NCBI GenBank assembly: GCA_013399875.1 | Contig: VXAZ01001725.1 | Span: forward strand, 1,020,067 to 1,084,066 | Direction: 5' to 3' | DNA: 64,000 bases | Origin: Gymnorhina tibicen | Lineage: Eukaryota; Chordata; Aves; Passeriformes; Artamidae | Part shown: positions 9,667 to 23,857 of the stretch, piece by piece | How the letters are laid out: every line of letters starts with the position of its first letter | Numbering within the stretch: the stretch's first letter is position 1 | Made by a program: the position numbers and the translations under genes | Notes under the pieces: generated by a model | Seen by the model: only the letters and a program-made list of their open reading frames with translations | What the model was told of the DNA's origin: nothing | The model's database searches: none

Positions 9667-12600
9667 CCAGCCATTCCACCAGGGATGTGCTCAGTAGTTT
9701 CCTATGAGCTCACTCACCCTGTTTTTTGGTCAACTGATGGCAAACTGACTATAATTTTTCATTCAGATGCTGTTGGCATCTTTTCAAGTGCTGTCGTAGA
9801 TTCCTGTAAGCTCATGTTAGTATTTCCCTCAGTCATGCATAACTGGAATTCACAGAAATAGCACAAATGATTCTGTGTTTTTCCTTGCTATCTTCATTCT
9901 GAAAACATCTTGAACTTTATTTCATAGTGACCTTTATCCAGTTGTAAAAAATTCTAAAATTGTCCAGTGGTTTGAAATGTATGGGACAAGTAGGAAAGTG
10001 AATACTAGCCAAGGCAGCAAGGCTGAATAAATCTCCTTTCATTAAAAATCAGGCTAAAAACTGTACCACTCTCCTTCCCCATTATCGATACTGGTGAGCC
10101 AACTATATACAGACAGGCTTCTTTGTGATTTTGTGATTACTAATCCTATTTCTCTACAGTGTTTTTCCTGTTCCTTGTGTGTAAACAATCTGTAATCATA
10201 GTACCATGACACCCAGTCCTCATCTTCTGGCTGCCACCCGTGGAAATTACTTCCTCCTTCCAGTCTTGCCTTTTCTCTGGGTACTGCATTTAGTGAAACT
10301 GGTGATCTCTGTGTGAATATCCCAGGACATTTCTCACTCTTCATCAGACCTTCATCAAATTAACACCATGTTTTCTGAATACTTCCATCTGGTTTTGCTT
10401 GAAGTTTGGACAAAGCTTTCTAACCTGGATTATATATGTATTTCCTTGACTGTGCTCTAAATGCTTATCTGAGCTGGACAGGAAGAACTTGTTCTGTTGT
10501 TTGGTTTTGAGCTATTACTGAAGACTCATTTAAGTAGCAGAGAAGCTTTCATGATGCTGGGGAAGGAATGTGTCATTTTGTGCTTCTACTCACCTGCCTG
10601 GATCTGTTAAAGCGAAGGGTTGTCCATTCACAAGAGAAATTCTGTCATGAATGTCTGGCAGCCAGTCAGAAATACCTAACTTCCCAGTGACTTTCCCCAC
10701 TAGAAAAAGGCAAATTTGCACTTGAAATTTTCAGTCACGTTTAAAGTCCGCAACCTGATTTGCTCAGAGAGGTCATTAACATTTAGCTTTCTATTAGGAA
10801 ATACCCTTTACCAATAAATTTCAATGGGAAAAGCAAAAACTTGGGTTTATTCCAAAAGATTCATTCATGAAAAATCCTGCTAAATGAAAAAGGAAACCTA
10901 CGATTTTTTTAAAGACTTCCTATATCTGGTATGAATGTTTTAGTCTAGGCTAACTGTACATTTTGCAGATAATTCAACTCAATTTTAAATTCAACTGATG
11001 CATAAGATAACACTATAATAAATAATGTAAGAATTAGTGGCATGTCTTTAATGTTCTTACCTGCATAACGTATCTGGATTCTCTGTAGAAATAAAGCCTG
11101 CTGCTATTTCATGTTGAAGGTGAAATATGTCCATCAATATCTTTCCCAGGGGGATAGAGAGAACAAGGCTTGGGAGAAGGTGGTTTGGCACACACACTCC
11201 TCGTGAGGAGCAAACTTGCACAGCAGCTTCTTTTTAACTCTTCCCAAGCAGTGGAGCGTGTCATTGCTTTTGCAATAAACCATTCCTCAGGAACAGATAT
11301 AGACTGGCTGAAAAATAATTAAAAACTTAATTTTCTGTAATACTGTCCATCAAACAACTTTACTCAATCTTTTTGAAAGGCTGCTCTGAAGCATGGAAAA
11401 AAGACTGGCAGTAGTGCAAGAACAGGGAGTATTTATGACCAGTGGAAGCACGGTTGGCCTTTTGCCCTAGAGAAATGGCTGAATGAGAAGATCCTCTGCT
11501 TAAACCGAGCATTAATAAAAGAATTTGGACCTAGGCTTGAGGTGATGATGTTTGGCAGAGCAGCTACAAAGGCTTTTTTTACTGCCCAGACTGATAGTGA
11601 CCTGCATGGATGTGCTTAGGGTCTGTTGTGTACAAACCCACAGCTGCATAGTTGATCAATCCTCTCTTTTGGGAAAACCTGAATTTTTACTGAGGTATAA
11701 AATTTGTAGTTTAGGTCTTTTACAAAGATTTGGTCCCAATAGCTAAAATCATATTTGATTTGTCTCCCGCAGTTGCTTTACAGTTTGTTGTGTAGTACCT
11801 CAAGAAAGACAAACAAAGCTTTATCCTCTTCTGGACAGCTGTTAGGAAAGATCCACTGAGTCAACAACTCAAGAGGACAACCCCTAGAATTGGGTGTTTT
11901 ATCCCAAGCTAACACACATAAAACTTCTCTTCTTCCTACATCCACAGTTCCATGGAGTAGGTTTTCAACACATAACTATAATATATAATATATAAAAGAC
12001 CAAGAGCAAATGAAACAAACCCTAATATCTGTGTCAGTGTCACTAGTGACCTAGTCTGCTGGTAAGCACAATTTTTTCTTTTTTTTTTTTCCCCCAAACT
12101 GCCTAATCCATAGTTTTTCCAAACTTATTTCCGATTTCCTTTCCTCGTTTAGTCCATCTGATAATGCCACCAGACATTATTTCATCTGCTGAGAAGACTG
12201 AAAGGGGGAGGATTCAAAGCTGGTGTAAATTCACTTTTCTCTGCTTACCCATTAATCTGTGTCAGGTTATGCTGGATATGCTGTTCCGAGAGACAGCTCA
12301 GGCTTCTTTATCTGTCACAGTAGCACTGCTTTGCTTTTCAAATCAGCAAACAAGAAGCCATGTCCTAAACAGGCCACTTCATTATCTTTTGTTTTGCTTA
12401 TTTTTGTGGGTTTTTCTTTCCCTAACAAAAATATAAATAATTCTTTATCACTGATAATAATTAAAAGATGTGTTTTTCCTTGTAGATCATAAACTGAATG
12501 GAGAGCCTGTAGTCATTTGTCTGTTGCTTCAATGGGGAAATCAATTCTCAGTTATCTATGCATGGCTTGTCTGGCTTGTGGATTAAGCAGGCTGGGGATG

Positions 12601-15600
12601 CATTGACCTCAGTTCATTCACCAGGTGGAAAGTTGACTTTGGAGCAGTAGACTGTATTGATCCCAGCAGTGTTGCGTGCACATCTGTCAGTTCCACGGCT
12701 CCCTCCAGCTCAGCAGCAGATTATCTGTGTCACAGCTGTGTGGAGGCCTCTGCTCAGGTGCGGGGTCAGCTGCCATGGCCAGGCTGCTGCAGCAGCAGAG
12801 AGATACAGCACTTCCTTCCGTGCTGACTTGGCATCAACTGAGTTTATTTATGCTCCGAGGCCTACGGTGAGGCAGCCCCTCAGCTGTCTGAAGCTGAGGA
12901 AACAATCTTCTTTGCTCCTTAGACCACCAGCACAGGAGAGATTTCCAACTTTAAATAAACTAGTTCATTTTATTAAACTAGTTACTAGTTAGTTTTATTT
13001 AGTTAGTACTGAACTGGGGGAGATTGATGCACTGTGCTTGTAGGCAAGGCTGCTCTTTCCTAAAACTGGTCATGGCTACAGCAAGATCTTGTTCCATGTG
13101 TTTCCCAGCAAAAAGGTTTTCCTTTTCACCTTCAGCAGCAAACGTGGACTGCTTGAACTTGTATTTACTTCAAATTAATAGAATGTGGTGAGTTTAGGTC
13201 TTAATGCAAGTCATCAGTTAAATTTTAAATGTTTAGCTGCTTGAATAATAGACTCCACACTAAAGTGATATCAACAAAAAGGATCTAATTAGTTTTGTTT
13301 AATTGGAAAAAAATTTGCAGATTTGTATTTGCATTGTTATCTTTATCTTTTATTATTCCGAAGAGATTCTGAATAAAGATGTTATCTCGCCTTTAACTGT
13401 GCTCTTGCAATCTTGCAATTCGTCAAACCAGTAATTTATGTTTGTGTTGAAAGGAGGTGAGAAATAATTAACTCATGTGTTGCATCCTTGTCTTTGCATG
13501 CCTTTCATTTTCAGTAAGTATCTGCACTAGCAGGTTTTTTTTAATTTCAGACTCTTCAGAACTCCTGGGTTTCCACAGGAGAGTCAGCACACTCAGCAGG
13601 GTACATGAGTGCTTGAAGCCTGGCAGAACAAAGTCCCAGGGGTCCAGTCCTGTATTGAGGTCGTTGGCCATATTCACATCGACTTCAATCTAGCAAATGG
13701 AATCCTGGGGCAACGGGATTATTTCTCCCACTGAATTACTGGTCCCGGTTTTTAGGATATTTCCCCACTCTGCCACACACATCCACAAGTTGTTTACTTG
13801 CCCGTGTGTGCTTCTGGCAGCCTGCTTTCCTAGATGACCTATTTTTGCAAGAATCAAATGCCCGTGGCAGCAGCATTTTATTGGTCCTTGCCGGGCTGAC
13901 ACCACTGCAGTGAGAGTGCTCACGGTCAGTGACACCACAAGTCCTGGCTGAGCAAACTGCTTTCCTGCCAGCTTTGCAGCAGCTTTTATGGCAATCACTT
14001 ACTAGCAGGAGAAGATGGGCTCATAAAGATGTGTTTTCCATTCACAGAACCAACTCCAAGGCTAGCTAGAGAGCATGGCCAGTGTGGCGATGGAAATGAG
14101 GAGCTTCTGAGCAGAGCACACTAATAAAGGAGCCTGGACACCCTCCTCTTGTCCTACTAACCTGGTGCTGAATCACATATAACACATGGTTTCCTCTGTA
14201 GTTTCATCTTCCTCAGCTAAAAATTTTAAGGGTGTGACAGATCAGCAGAGGTCAGGTGAGACTGGATGGAAGGGGAGGAGTAGCTCTCATTTAGATTTCT
14301 TTTTTCTGTAACAAAATTGGTCACACCTCTAATAGCCAGACTCAGCTGTGTTTTCAGGTAATCTTAATAACAGGTTGCTAGAGTGCTTAGCTTGTTCAAT
14401 CCATTCAGTAATTAGAGCCGGTGCTGAAGTCATAAACCTGAGTATGGAGTGAGGCCTTAATGAAGGCAGTAATTTGGCTGCAAGCACAGCTCTGTACAGC
14501 TTCCTTATAAATGGCTTCCTCTTGGATGCAACGAGGAAACCACCAAACAGGGGAAGTCTATGTGACAGCTGAGGACAAAACCCAAGCATTTGAGTGACCA
14601 TCAACAAGATCAGTTCAGCAGTGCAGGCTGAGGAAATTAAAACTAGCAACATTCCAGCTGGATGAGTTATTTTTGAAAGTCTCAAACTGCTCAGGACTTT
14701 GTGTTTTTTTTCAGTGTTAAGGCTGATACTTCCACCAATATTCACATGCTGAGGTGATGTTTTTAATGACTCAGGGGAAGGAGCTGTCTACTGAATCACC
14801 AGTATCCAAACCTGAAGAACCCAACTGCTTTCTGTAAATCTGAATATAATTAAGCATAGTCTTGTTCTTTTCATTAGGCATGGAGTAACCACATGATGAG
14901 ACTCCACTTACATAACAGTAAAAACATTACTTGCTTTAGTTTTCTACCACAAAAATTGAAACCTACAACTTCCAGTTGTGTGTTGTTTACAAGGACTGAG
15001 AAAAGGATAAAACAAATAGCTAGAAGAAACGTACACCCTAAATATGAAAACAACATTTCTGCTCATGAAATTCCTAAACCAGAAGTTGTTAGAAGCTGGA
15101 AAAATATTCTAGAGGGCAAACCATGCAAGCTGGTGCTGTTCTTAATCCACTGGCCATTGTCAGACCCTGGGCTAGCAGGAGCTTTGATTTGATCTAGGGT
15201 GGTTGTTGTCAGCACTCACAGTGTTCTCTGAACACCACAAGCAATTGCATCAGATCAGGAGAACAGACAGTAGGTGTCCCAGACTGTCCCGAAAATATGT
15301 AATAAAAAAAGCAGCAGGTAAACATTGCATGAGGACATGATTAATGTCAGAAGAACAGAGGCTGGAAGTTCAAGGAAAGGCAAAAATTATTAGTAACAGA
15401 AACCATATATTTCTCAAGATCTAGAATGGAGTAAGAAAGATCCCCAGGGATGAATACCATTTAGTTACAAAAGCAGACTAACTGGAAGGCTAGAAAATGC
15501 TGTAAAAGAAATGTTCTCAGATTTTCATCTGTTGACTTGCTAATCTTTTCTTTAAAACATTTGTTACAAGAACTGTTTTGCAAATAATCTGGTTTTTTTT

Positions 15601-18600
15601 TTTGTTAGAGCAGAAATCCTTCTGCTCAGATGCTGACTTGGGTGTTTTCCAAGCAGAGATATACCAGAACATCAGCAGAGTCATAGGGATTACCCAATAT
15701 TTGCCTGCTTAAGTGTTTGCAGTAACTGCTGGCAAAGAGGAAACTTTTTTTTGGCTATGTAGGCGACTTTCATCACACCTACCAGACTGAGGTGTAGAAC
15801 AGCTGTAGAGATCCAGAAAGAAGGACCCTGAGGCCTTCATCTTAAGATCCAGTTCTATGCTTATGCCTGTGTTAATCTAGAATAGATCCTGTTACATTGA
15901 TCTGAATTTAAACAAGATTACATGATATTTAAATATTGGTCATACTAGAGAGCTGTGCTGCATTCTCTGCTATACTAAGTGAATATTACTGTCTTAATTT
16001 TGGTGGGAATGGGACACTTTCCAAGAATGAATGATAAAAATAGGAGGTAGGTCCAGAACTTTTCACCTCCAGTTTCTGAAACTCTCCTAGAAAGGTGTTC
16101 CATTGACTTGCCAATGGAACAGTGGCACAGCACAGTGATAAGTGCTATACACACTGAAGTGGCAGCTTTTGCCATCACAGTGGCATCAAGCTGACTTCCC
16201 GCTGATTGCCTTGTGATTCCTTCCAAAACAAGACTAAAGGAGCAATCCAAGCAAGTATTCCCTCTGCGTGGTGTGCATGTTATGGACACCAGATAGATGT
16301 ACACAAGGTAAACACACTGCCAGAGGGCTGCAGGCACTGCAGGTGCTGAATTTAGTTGTAAACACGCACAAAAAAATAAGGGAGATCACAGCTGAACTCT
16401 GCTGAAATGCTAATGCAAAACTGGCCTCATGTTAACCATTTTGTTGGAGTGATTACAGAGCTTGGAGAGCAGAGAAAGGGCACAAGCTTTGCAGTTATGG
16501 CAAACTGCAAAACAGCTGGAAATAGACAGTGGAAAGGGAAGACTTTGCTGCCATGTGTGTCTTTAATTGCAAGTGAAGCTCACTCGATGGCTCTGGTGCT
16601 ATCGTCGTTCTGACTTGTCTTTGGTTAATGCATGTGGAACCTCGGGAGCCCTGGCACACTGTTCTATACCTATTTCATAACTGCTTGGAGTTTCTTGTTA
16701 AGTAATCTGGCTACGAGAGTTACAAAGCTGTGCTGCTTCTCTTAGCATTTCAGAGGAGAAAAAATGTAGTGTTTTCCCCTTCTCTACTACAATAGCGGCA
16801 GAGATTTGCATCTTGCAACCAAGTGGGCATTGTCACTGGGTCTGATGATTGAAAGTCTCCACTGATAAACTACAACAGCTTCTCTCCTAAATGTCCTGAG
16901 TGCCTCTCCTGCTCTCTGCCTCTCCCCTGAGCCCCAGCAGCCCTCTCTGGCAGGCTGGAGCCTGGGAGACTTTGCTGCCTCTTGGATGCTGCAGCACAAG
17001 ACATTGTTATGAGTCTGCTCATGATTCTCCTCTTCTCCTGAGGCTCAGGGTTTTCTTCTCTGGTGCCATTCTCTCCTCTCTTACTCCACCACCCACTTTG
17101 GAATTAGGGACATCTTTTGTCTCCCCTCCCTACTCCCACTCATCCGGTGCAGCCACTGACCCCACAGACATTTTGTTCTGAACTAGCACTTCTCTGGGAA
17201 GACACGATGTTCTGCCTGTCTGGGAAAGGAATTGAGGCAGAGTGTGGCTGCTTTCCAGCCTCTCCATGGCCACAGTGGTTTCTTTCCAGCCTCCCTCCTC
17301 TCCACGGTCACAGTGGTGGAGCCATGTGGGCAGAGGCCGCCGGGAGTGGGCAGACAGGGCAGGCCAGTGCAGCGAGGTGATGCAAGGTGCTGCAGGAAGG
17401 GCACAAGGCTGATGTTGCTGGTCTGGTGGCTGCCGTGGCCCTGTGGCAATATAAAGTTCACACATAATTCATAAATGTTGTACATTGGCACTGTTTGTGC
17501 AATTTGCTCTTATGGCTGGGATGGTGTAGGAATGCTGCGTGTAGCCTCTTGTTACACAGAAAACCTGTTGGTATTTCCTACCATCACTGGTGAAGGCACA
17601 GAAAATAGGGAAAATAGGGTTTAAGCAGAGAGAAACAGAGCAGTGAGTGGCTGAACCCTTTACCACCACCTGCAAATATTTCAGGGGCATCTGTGTCCTG
17701 CTCAGGACTGTGAGTACACAGGGCTCTACCCAAAGGTGCTGGAGCTGTTGGGGCTTTTGTCTTGAATTACTGGTGCAGGTGTCAGTGTGTGGGTGGGAGA
17801 AGGGATGTCAGTGTTTATTTTCTTTTCCAGCAGTGAAAACCAGAGGGTTGGGCTGATTGCTTCACCTCTTCAGCCTGCAGGGACTCATTGCTGCACCAAC
17901 ACAGCCCCACATTTCACTCAGGTGGCTGCACCCCTGTAGTCACTCGGCTCTGCATAGATTATTCTGCTAATTAACAACTTCAGCAATGTTTCAGCTGCTT
18001 CTTGTCACATCATTTTTCATTTCGGTCTACAAGTAAGGATGACTGGAAAAATTATATTCTATTTGCTATTTCCTTATACCGTTGCTGGAATTAATTGTTG
18101 ACCAAGTTTCTTGTGGGGAATGTAATGAAAATACAGTATGACATATTTCCGGAATGATTCATGGTCACCAGTGGAAATATTTAATGATCTTTTTGTATAC
18201 ATACAGTAATTGCTTCTTCTGTAAGACAATAATAAGTTGCAATACAATTACACTCTTGTTCTTCTTCGTATGAGAAATGGGCACATGAGCGGAACAGAAT
18301 CAGAAAAGCAGAATGTCCCTGGTATCTTTTCAATATTCATCTACTCACCTGAGATTCTGGAGTCTTTTGAATAACACTAGACTTTTATAATCAGACTGAT
18401 TGTGCAGCCTTAAGATAAACAATTCATAAGATAGCTGAAGTTAATTTTCATAACAAAACTAGGCATTAAGGAGTTATTCCTAACTCATTCCCTAAAGGTA
18501 AAAACTCCGAGGAATGCAATATGTTGCAGATAAATCCTCCTAATGTAAAGCAATAAATTCTCAGTTACACAGAGATGAACAACCCTTACTTTTCTCTAAT

Positions 18601-18784
18601 AAACTTCTGTTGGATCCTGGCTGCTGCTGCAAAAGCTGGTTTCTTTGAACAAAAGAGTCCCTGTCTTGTGAGAGCTCATTACCCATATGATAATAGTGTT
18701 CATTTCCCCTACACAATTCATTGGAGGACCAGTGGGCTCCTTGCAAACTTCTAATTAGGTCTCACACTGTCCCTGAGCAGTAAG
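9667..18784. other. long unique noncoding stretch
   Basis: Nine kilobases with no recognised mobile element or gene. Open frames reach 138 codons (14329-14745, minus) but are unrecognised and isolated. Local features are only AT-rich patches (TATAATATATAATATATAA near 11980) and a short repetitive patch with repeated ACTAGTT/TTAGTT words at about 12957-13010. Confidence 0.45.
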
Positions 18785-18935
18785 TATGATTTTACCCATT
18801 TTACAGCTGTGGAAGTTGGGCAGAGGGGCTGCAGCCAGTGGCCCAGAGCCTCCTCTCCTGTCCCTCCCACAGCTGGGAATAGACTCTGGATGTTGTTACT
18901 CCCAGCTCTCTGTTCCAAGCTCTAAGCCACAACCT
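18785..18935 (+). mobile_element. MIR-type ancient SINE fragment
   Basis: The run TTTTACCCATTTTACAGCTG, then GGAAGTTGGGCAGAGGGGCT, then GGCCCAGAGCC, then CACAGCTGGGAATAGACTC, then ACTCCCAGCTCTCTGTTCCA follows in the same order and spacing the conserved core and 3' part of an amniote MIR element (the block around CCCATTTTACAGATGAGGAAACTG, the GCCCAAGGTCACACAGC block, and the ACTCCCAG...TGCTCT block). It is diverged, as expected for an element older than the bird-mammal split. An exapted role is possible but not shown. Confidence 0.6.
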
Positions 18936-19453
18936 CTTACAGAAGCTAATTAAAAACTAAGAAAATGATTTGACAAGCTTTCAAAAATGTTATTGGTACA
19001 GCAGATTTCTTCTGGTATTGGAAGGAAGTTTCTAGCACAGCTGTAATTGCTGTCTGTGTTGCTCAAGATTTTTCAAACCAGTCAGAAGACTCAAGCTATA
19101 TTCCTGATACATCCCAAAGTTTGCCACAGTTCTTTGCCCTGTTTTTCACTGTTTCTCACTGGCACCATTTATCACGGTCATTTAGAAGTGCAAACCCTGA
19201 AATAAGTGACACAGCATCTTTCGGTTGCATGCATACAGGCAAAAGCTTCTGGTGTCTGCATATGCAGAGTGTGAGCTGGTGTGGTTTCAGTTATTTCTTA
19301 CTGATTTGTTAGATCTAAGATTATTTTATTTCTTGCAATCTGCTTTTAAGCATCTCAAAAGCCCTTAGAAGTGTCCTAGGTAATTTGTTAAAATACATTG
19401 CAACTCAGCTATCAAAACAAGATGAGTGCCCTTGTGTTTGTACCGATGTCAAA

Positions 19454-19617
19454 TCACAGAATCACAGAACCATAGGAGGATTTGGGGTTGGAAGGGACCT
19501 TAAAGATCATCCAGTTCCAACCTCCTGCCCTGGGCAGGGACACCTTCCACTAGACCAGGTTGTTCTGAGCCCCATCCAGCCTGGCCTTGAACACTTCCAG
19601 GGATGGGGCATCCACAG
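19454..19617 (-). mobile_element. CR1 LINE 3'-end fragment
   Basis: It starts TCACAGAATCACAGAACCAT (reversed CR1 tail) and continues GGTTGGAAGGGACCTTAAAG to a sharp cut after GGGGCATCCACAG at 19617. About 164 bp, strongly 5'-truncated, noncoding. Confidence 0.92.
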
Positions 19618-22600
19618 TTTTAGCTTCATAAACCTTTATCTCACACATTTGGCTGGGGGGTGGAAAGGGGGTGGAAAGAGTTAAGCTGCAGGGCAAGCTC
19701 CTTTGCTAACTTTAGAAAAAGCAAGTTATGCAAAAGTTGAGGAGAAGTGAAAATCAGTGAGGAAGTGAATCTTTTGAGAGGAAAATATGACATTTTCAGC
19801 AAAATCCCACTAAACCTTCTCCTCCTGGCATCACATATGGGTGAAAGCAATCCTGTGTCTGGCACTGTGGCACAGGGCTGGCAGGGAGAGGCAGGTGCTG
19901 CTCACCCACAGGGAGCTGTGATCTCTGCTCAGCCTGGGTGGAATACCTGTTAGAAAGAGGATTTCACATGGGGAGAGGAGGGCTTGGCATATCAGTTGGA
20001 GCGTATTTCCTAACATCAAATTAACTTGACATTTGCTGGAGAAACACCATTTAATTCTCATTTCAGTGTGGTGATAACTTGTACTCCAGCGTAGTCATTT
20101 GCAGAGCCTGGTGCTGTTAGGAGAGCAGTGCTGCCAGTGCTGAAGCACATTTAACACTGCCAAGAAGCTGTTACTTGCAGGAATTTTGCTCTTTCTCTGG
20201 TAAAACTACAACTGTTTGCTCATTTTGAGTCATATTCAGAGCAAGGATTCCGCGAGAGGATTTTAGAGAACACCTTTTCAGTTTGGGAAACAGCTGCAGC
20301 CTGAACGGGGTGTGTTTTCTTAACATACACGTTTAAAACAGGCCAGCAGCAATCAGCTAGAAAGGCAGAGAGAAAGTTAAACTATCACCTTACAGATAAG
20401 CTGGTGGCCAGAAAGCTCCTAGCTGTGAATCACGGAATCAAACCTTTTACCCTTTCATCTTTCAAGGAGAGCAATGTGCCAGATGTGAGGCTTTCATACA
20501 GCCCCTGCTGCTGTGACACATGCAGAGTGTGACAGTGTGCTGGGCAGAGCTGCCTCACCCCTCAAACAGCAGCACCACTGCAGGCTGGAGTGCCATGTTG
20601 CTCCATCAGTGTTGTCCCCGTGCAATGTGGCAGCATCCAATACTCTTAGAGGACACGATCAATAAGCTGTGCTGCCAGCTCTTGGCAATGATGAATCTCT
20701 CCTCCACGAGTACACCCCATTTGGGTTCTGCATGGGACTTAGCATCCTGCTGCAGGCCTGTCTGCTTTCCATCAGCTGGCCCTCTGCCCTGTCTTCCAGC
20801 ACACCAATAAATCAGGAAGATTTCCACTGTTTTCTCAGGTTGTGACTCTGACACACCAGGCTTAATGCATTAGAGCAGGACTTGAGGGATGTTTGGCACC
20901 TTATGGGAGTGGATTCTCCATTCATAATGTCACCCACACTACCTCTGTTGGTATAGGGACAGCTTTCTTCAACAAAGTCCTTGCCTGCTTTTACCTCTTT
21001 CCAAAGGGTTTTCCATCTCCTTGGCTGCCTAGAGTAGACAGTGACGTTCTTCACTTCAGCCAGTTTATACAGAGGCTAAACTTGGATTCATTATTCTGAT
21101 AGGTTTCATTGACAACTTTTTGTTCCCTATAGCTTTTATCCTTTTTCCCCCCAGGAATATCTAGTAAAAAGCATCGGTTTAATAAAACAGAGTATGCTTT
21201 GGTTCCTCTGATCATATCGTGGTTTTGTATAACTTTGCTCAAACAGGATTAGTAACACAGCACCACTACTGCTGGTGCTGGTGGAGCTTCACTTCAGTGA
21301 CATTTCAGAAAATCCTCCATGCAGATATAGCCTGTGGGAGAAACATAACCCTCATTAAACAGGAGGCTGAAAGCCTTGACAATGTCATATGTGATGTGAG
21401 GGAGTGCTTCTGCCAGCGTCGTCCTCACAACGCTCTGCTACAGGCTTTCAGTGCTGCCCTCCAGCCCTGCTGCTCTTCCAGCACGGGGCCCTCTGCTCCT
21501 CAGCCTTCTGCTGTGATGTTATGGCTTTAAGCTGCTCCTCTGCTTTTCTCTTTAAAATCCTGGCGTTTTGACTTCAAAACCAGGGAAATTCTCTGCAGTT
21601 AAGACCAGCAGACAGGGGAAGGATGCTTCATCTGGATGCCCGTGTGCCTCTGGCCTGGCCCTGCCTCGTGGCATGCACCAGCAGTTAGAGCTGGGAAAGA
21701 AGCTGGCCTTTGCTCCCAAATTAGGACCAAAAGTGCTTTGTTTCCATCCTGCTCTGGCATAAATGCCTATGTAGGTCAGTGTGGAAGGATGAATCATGCC
21801 ATGTGTTCTGTGTATATTAAACCCATGTTCTTTGTACCGAGGCACATGCAGATTCCTGGTGAGAGCTGCCAGGGTTGGGGGCTCGGGCAGGGCTGGTTTC
21901 CAGCTACGGGCACAGAACTTGCTTGAACCACAGGGCAGCTTGATTCCAATACTGGTTTCACCCTGGCTGAGGGAGAAGAAAGAGAATTGCTTGGTGGTGG
22001 TGGTGTATGTGCAAAACTGATCTGCTCGAGGTTTCAGTCCCAATTTTCTTGTAACTTCTTTTTTTCTGGCCTAGAGCAAATCACTTGAAATCCTGTTTTC
22101 CTGGCTGTCCTTAAGCCACATCTGTTCATTTCTGATCAGAGAAGACCCAAGCACTATTCCTGGTCTGAACAGAACCATGGCCTGCTCCCAGTGGTGCTGG
22201 TGTAGATTAGCAGTGAACTGGGACTCTTACCCAAATATCATCATGGTTGTCTTTGTGCTTTATAAACCAGATGCATGTGAACAAACACCCTACTCAAAGG
22301 GCATTTCTGTAAGAATAAATGCATGGCTGATATTAACTACTCGATGGTACAGTGAGTCATTGTGGGGACCTCACTCCTTTTAGCTCTGGGATAGAGGGTT
22401 TAGATAATTTGTTTATTGATAGTTTTCCCTGGGTGTAGTGGCAGCTTTATCCCCAAAACACTGCCTCAGTCAGGAAAGCAAGGAAGCAAAAAAAGAATAA
22501 AATCCTCAGTTCTGCCGTTATCCCCCAAACACCTTTACAATTTTGAAGTGAGGATAAAATCTCAGCTAAAGTTTGCTGACTTCAATAGAGACCTAGAGCT

Positions 22601-23724
22601 GAGCCACCCACCTCAGGCTCCCTTTTGGGCACAGCTGTCCAGATCTGGGTTCTACTTTGGAGGAAGCTGAACTGTGCCGTTGCATCCTCTCACTGCATTG
22701 CTGAGCTCCTCTGGTGTAAGGGGATGTGGGGTGAGAGCCTCTGGTGTTGGTGGCTGCCCTGGGCTGTGCAGCGTCCACTGTGTGTCCGTGGGATAGGGTG
22801 GGTCCCTGTGCCTTGCCCAGGCTGGGATGCAGGCATGGCAGAAGGGCAAGCTTTGCATGTTTTCCCCTATGAGCCCCACGTCAGGTGGCAGCTGGAAAGT
22901 GGGACCTGCTTCTGAACACCATCAGCATTCTTCTTAAGAGCTTTTTTCCCCTCTTAATTGCTCTGTAACTCGTTTTAGTCAGTGATGACTCCCGGGTCTG
23001 ATGATAGGAAGTACTCATTAGAACACGGGCCGGGGAGCAGTTCCCCAGAGCACAGAGATTTACCAAAAGGGAATACATGAGACATGTGAGATTCCAAAAC
23101 AGGAAACTGAAATTTTTGGATATAATGCAGCAACATATTCTCCATTGCCATCATCTGCCACAGTCTAGAGGACAACACAAAGGGAATTGAGTCTGCATAA
23201 TACAAACTCGTGTAATTATAGCAGTATCAACCCAACTTTAGCCACTTGTTTTAGAAACAATTGCCCCCCTAAATGCTGGCCTTTGACTGTAGAGAAGAAA
23301 TACTTGGGACAAGCTTAAATTTAGATAGCAAATTAGAGGTGTAAATTAAAAAGGAAAAGCAAGTCACTTTGAAAGTAGCTACCCATGGTGTCACATGGTG
23401 AACATCAGGGAGCTCTGCTCCATGGCTAGGGATGCTGGGTGCTGCCACCAGCTGAATGAGCATCCTGTCATAGCAGCATCTTCTGTGTGGGTGAGGTGAG
23501 GCCATTCATTTTCTTATGGAGAAGGCAGCAATCTGAGAACACAAGGGCCAGTGTAATCTTTCGGCAGTGTTTTTCCTTTGTACCAAAGCAGAAAGATCTA
23601 AGCGGTCTAAACCCCATGATGGGAGAAGGAGCCTGTGAGAGGCAGGCAGTGCAGCATGGTTCTGAATCCCACTGAGATCCCTGGGGCACATGGACATGCT
23701 TCTACCTGTGACATTTATTTCCAG
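19618..23724. other. unique noncoding stretch
   Basis: No gene or repeat is recognised with confidence. The longest open frame is 163 codons on the minus strand (21552-22043); its translation matches nothing I know and overlaps plus-strand frames of similar quality. A short stretch at about 22065-22110 faintly resembles a reversed MIR core but is too short to call. Confidence 0.45.
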
Positions 23725-23857
23725 AGCAGAACTGCCTGAATCTCTCCCAACACGAGGCTCAGAAAGTGCTCTGAGCGTGTTCTTAAAATGCAAAAACAAA
23801 GTTATTCCTGTGGAGATCTCCTTCATCCCGTGCCTTGCAACCCTCGTCATGGACCAG
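23725..23857 (+). other. candidate 133-bp internal exon
   Basis: A good acceptor-like site (GTGACATTTATTTCCAG, AG at 23723-23724) and a good donor (GGACCAG|GTGAGAG, GT at 23858-23859) bracket 133 bases that are open throughout in one plus-strand frame. That frame translates to 44 codons beginning around AELPESLPTRGSES and ending CLATLVMDQ. The minus strand is also open across this interval, as part of a 140-codon frame at 23506-23928, so openness is not strand-specific and is poor evidence of coding. I recognise no domain on either strand. Confidence 0.18.

Noticed and set aside
21552..22043. 163-codon minus-strand open frame
   Set aside because: Overlaps several plus-strand frames of similar quality, composition is unremarkable, and no motif is recognised.
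22065..22110. Possible reversed MIR core (GAGCAAATCACTTGAAATCC, then TTTTCCTGG)
   Set aside because: Too short and too diverged to separate from chance; the same applies to 28401-28430.
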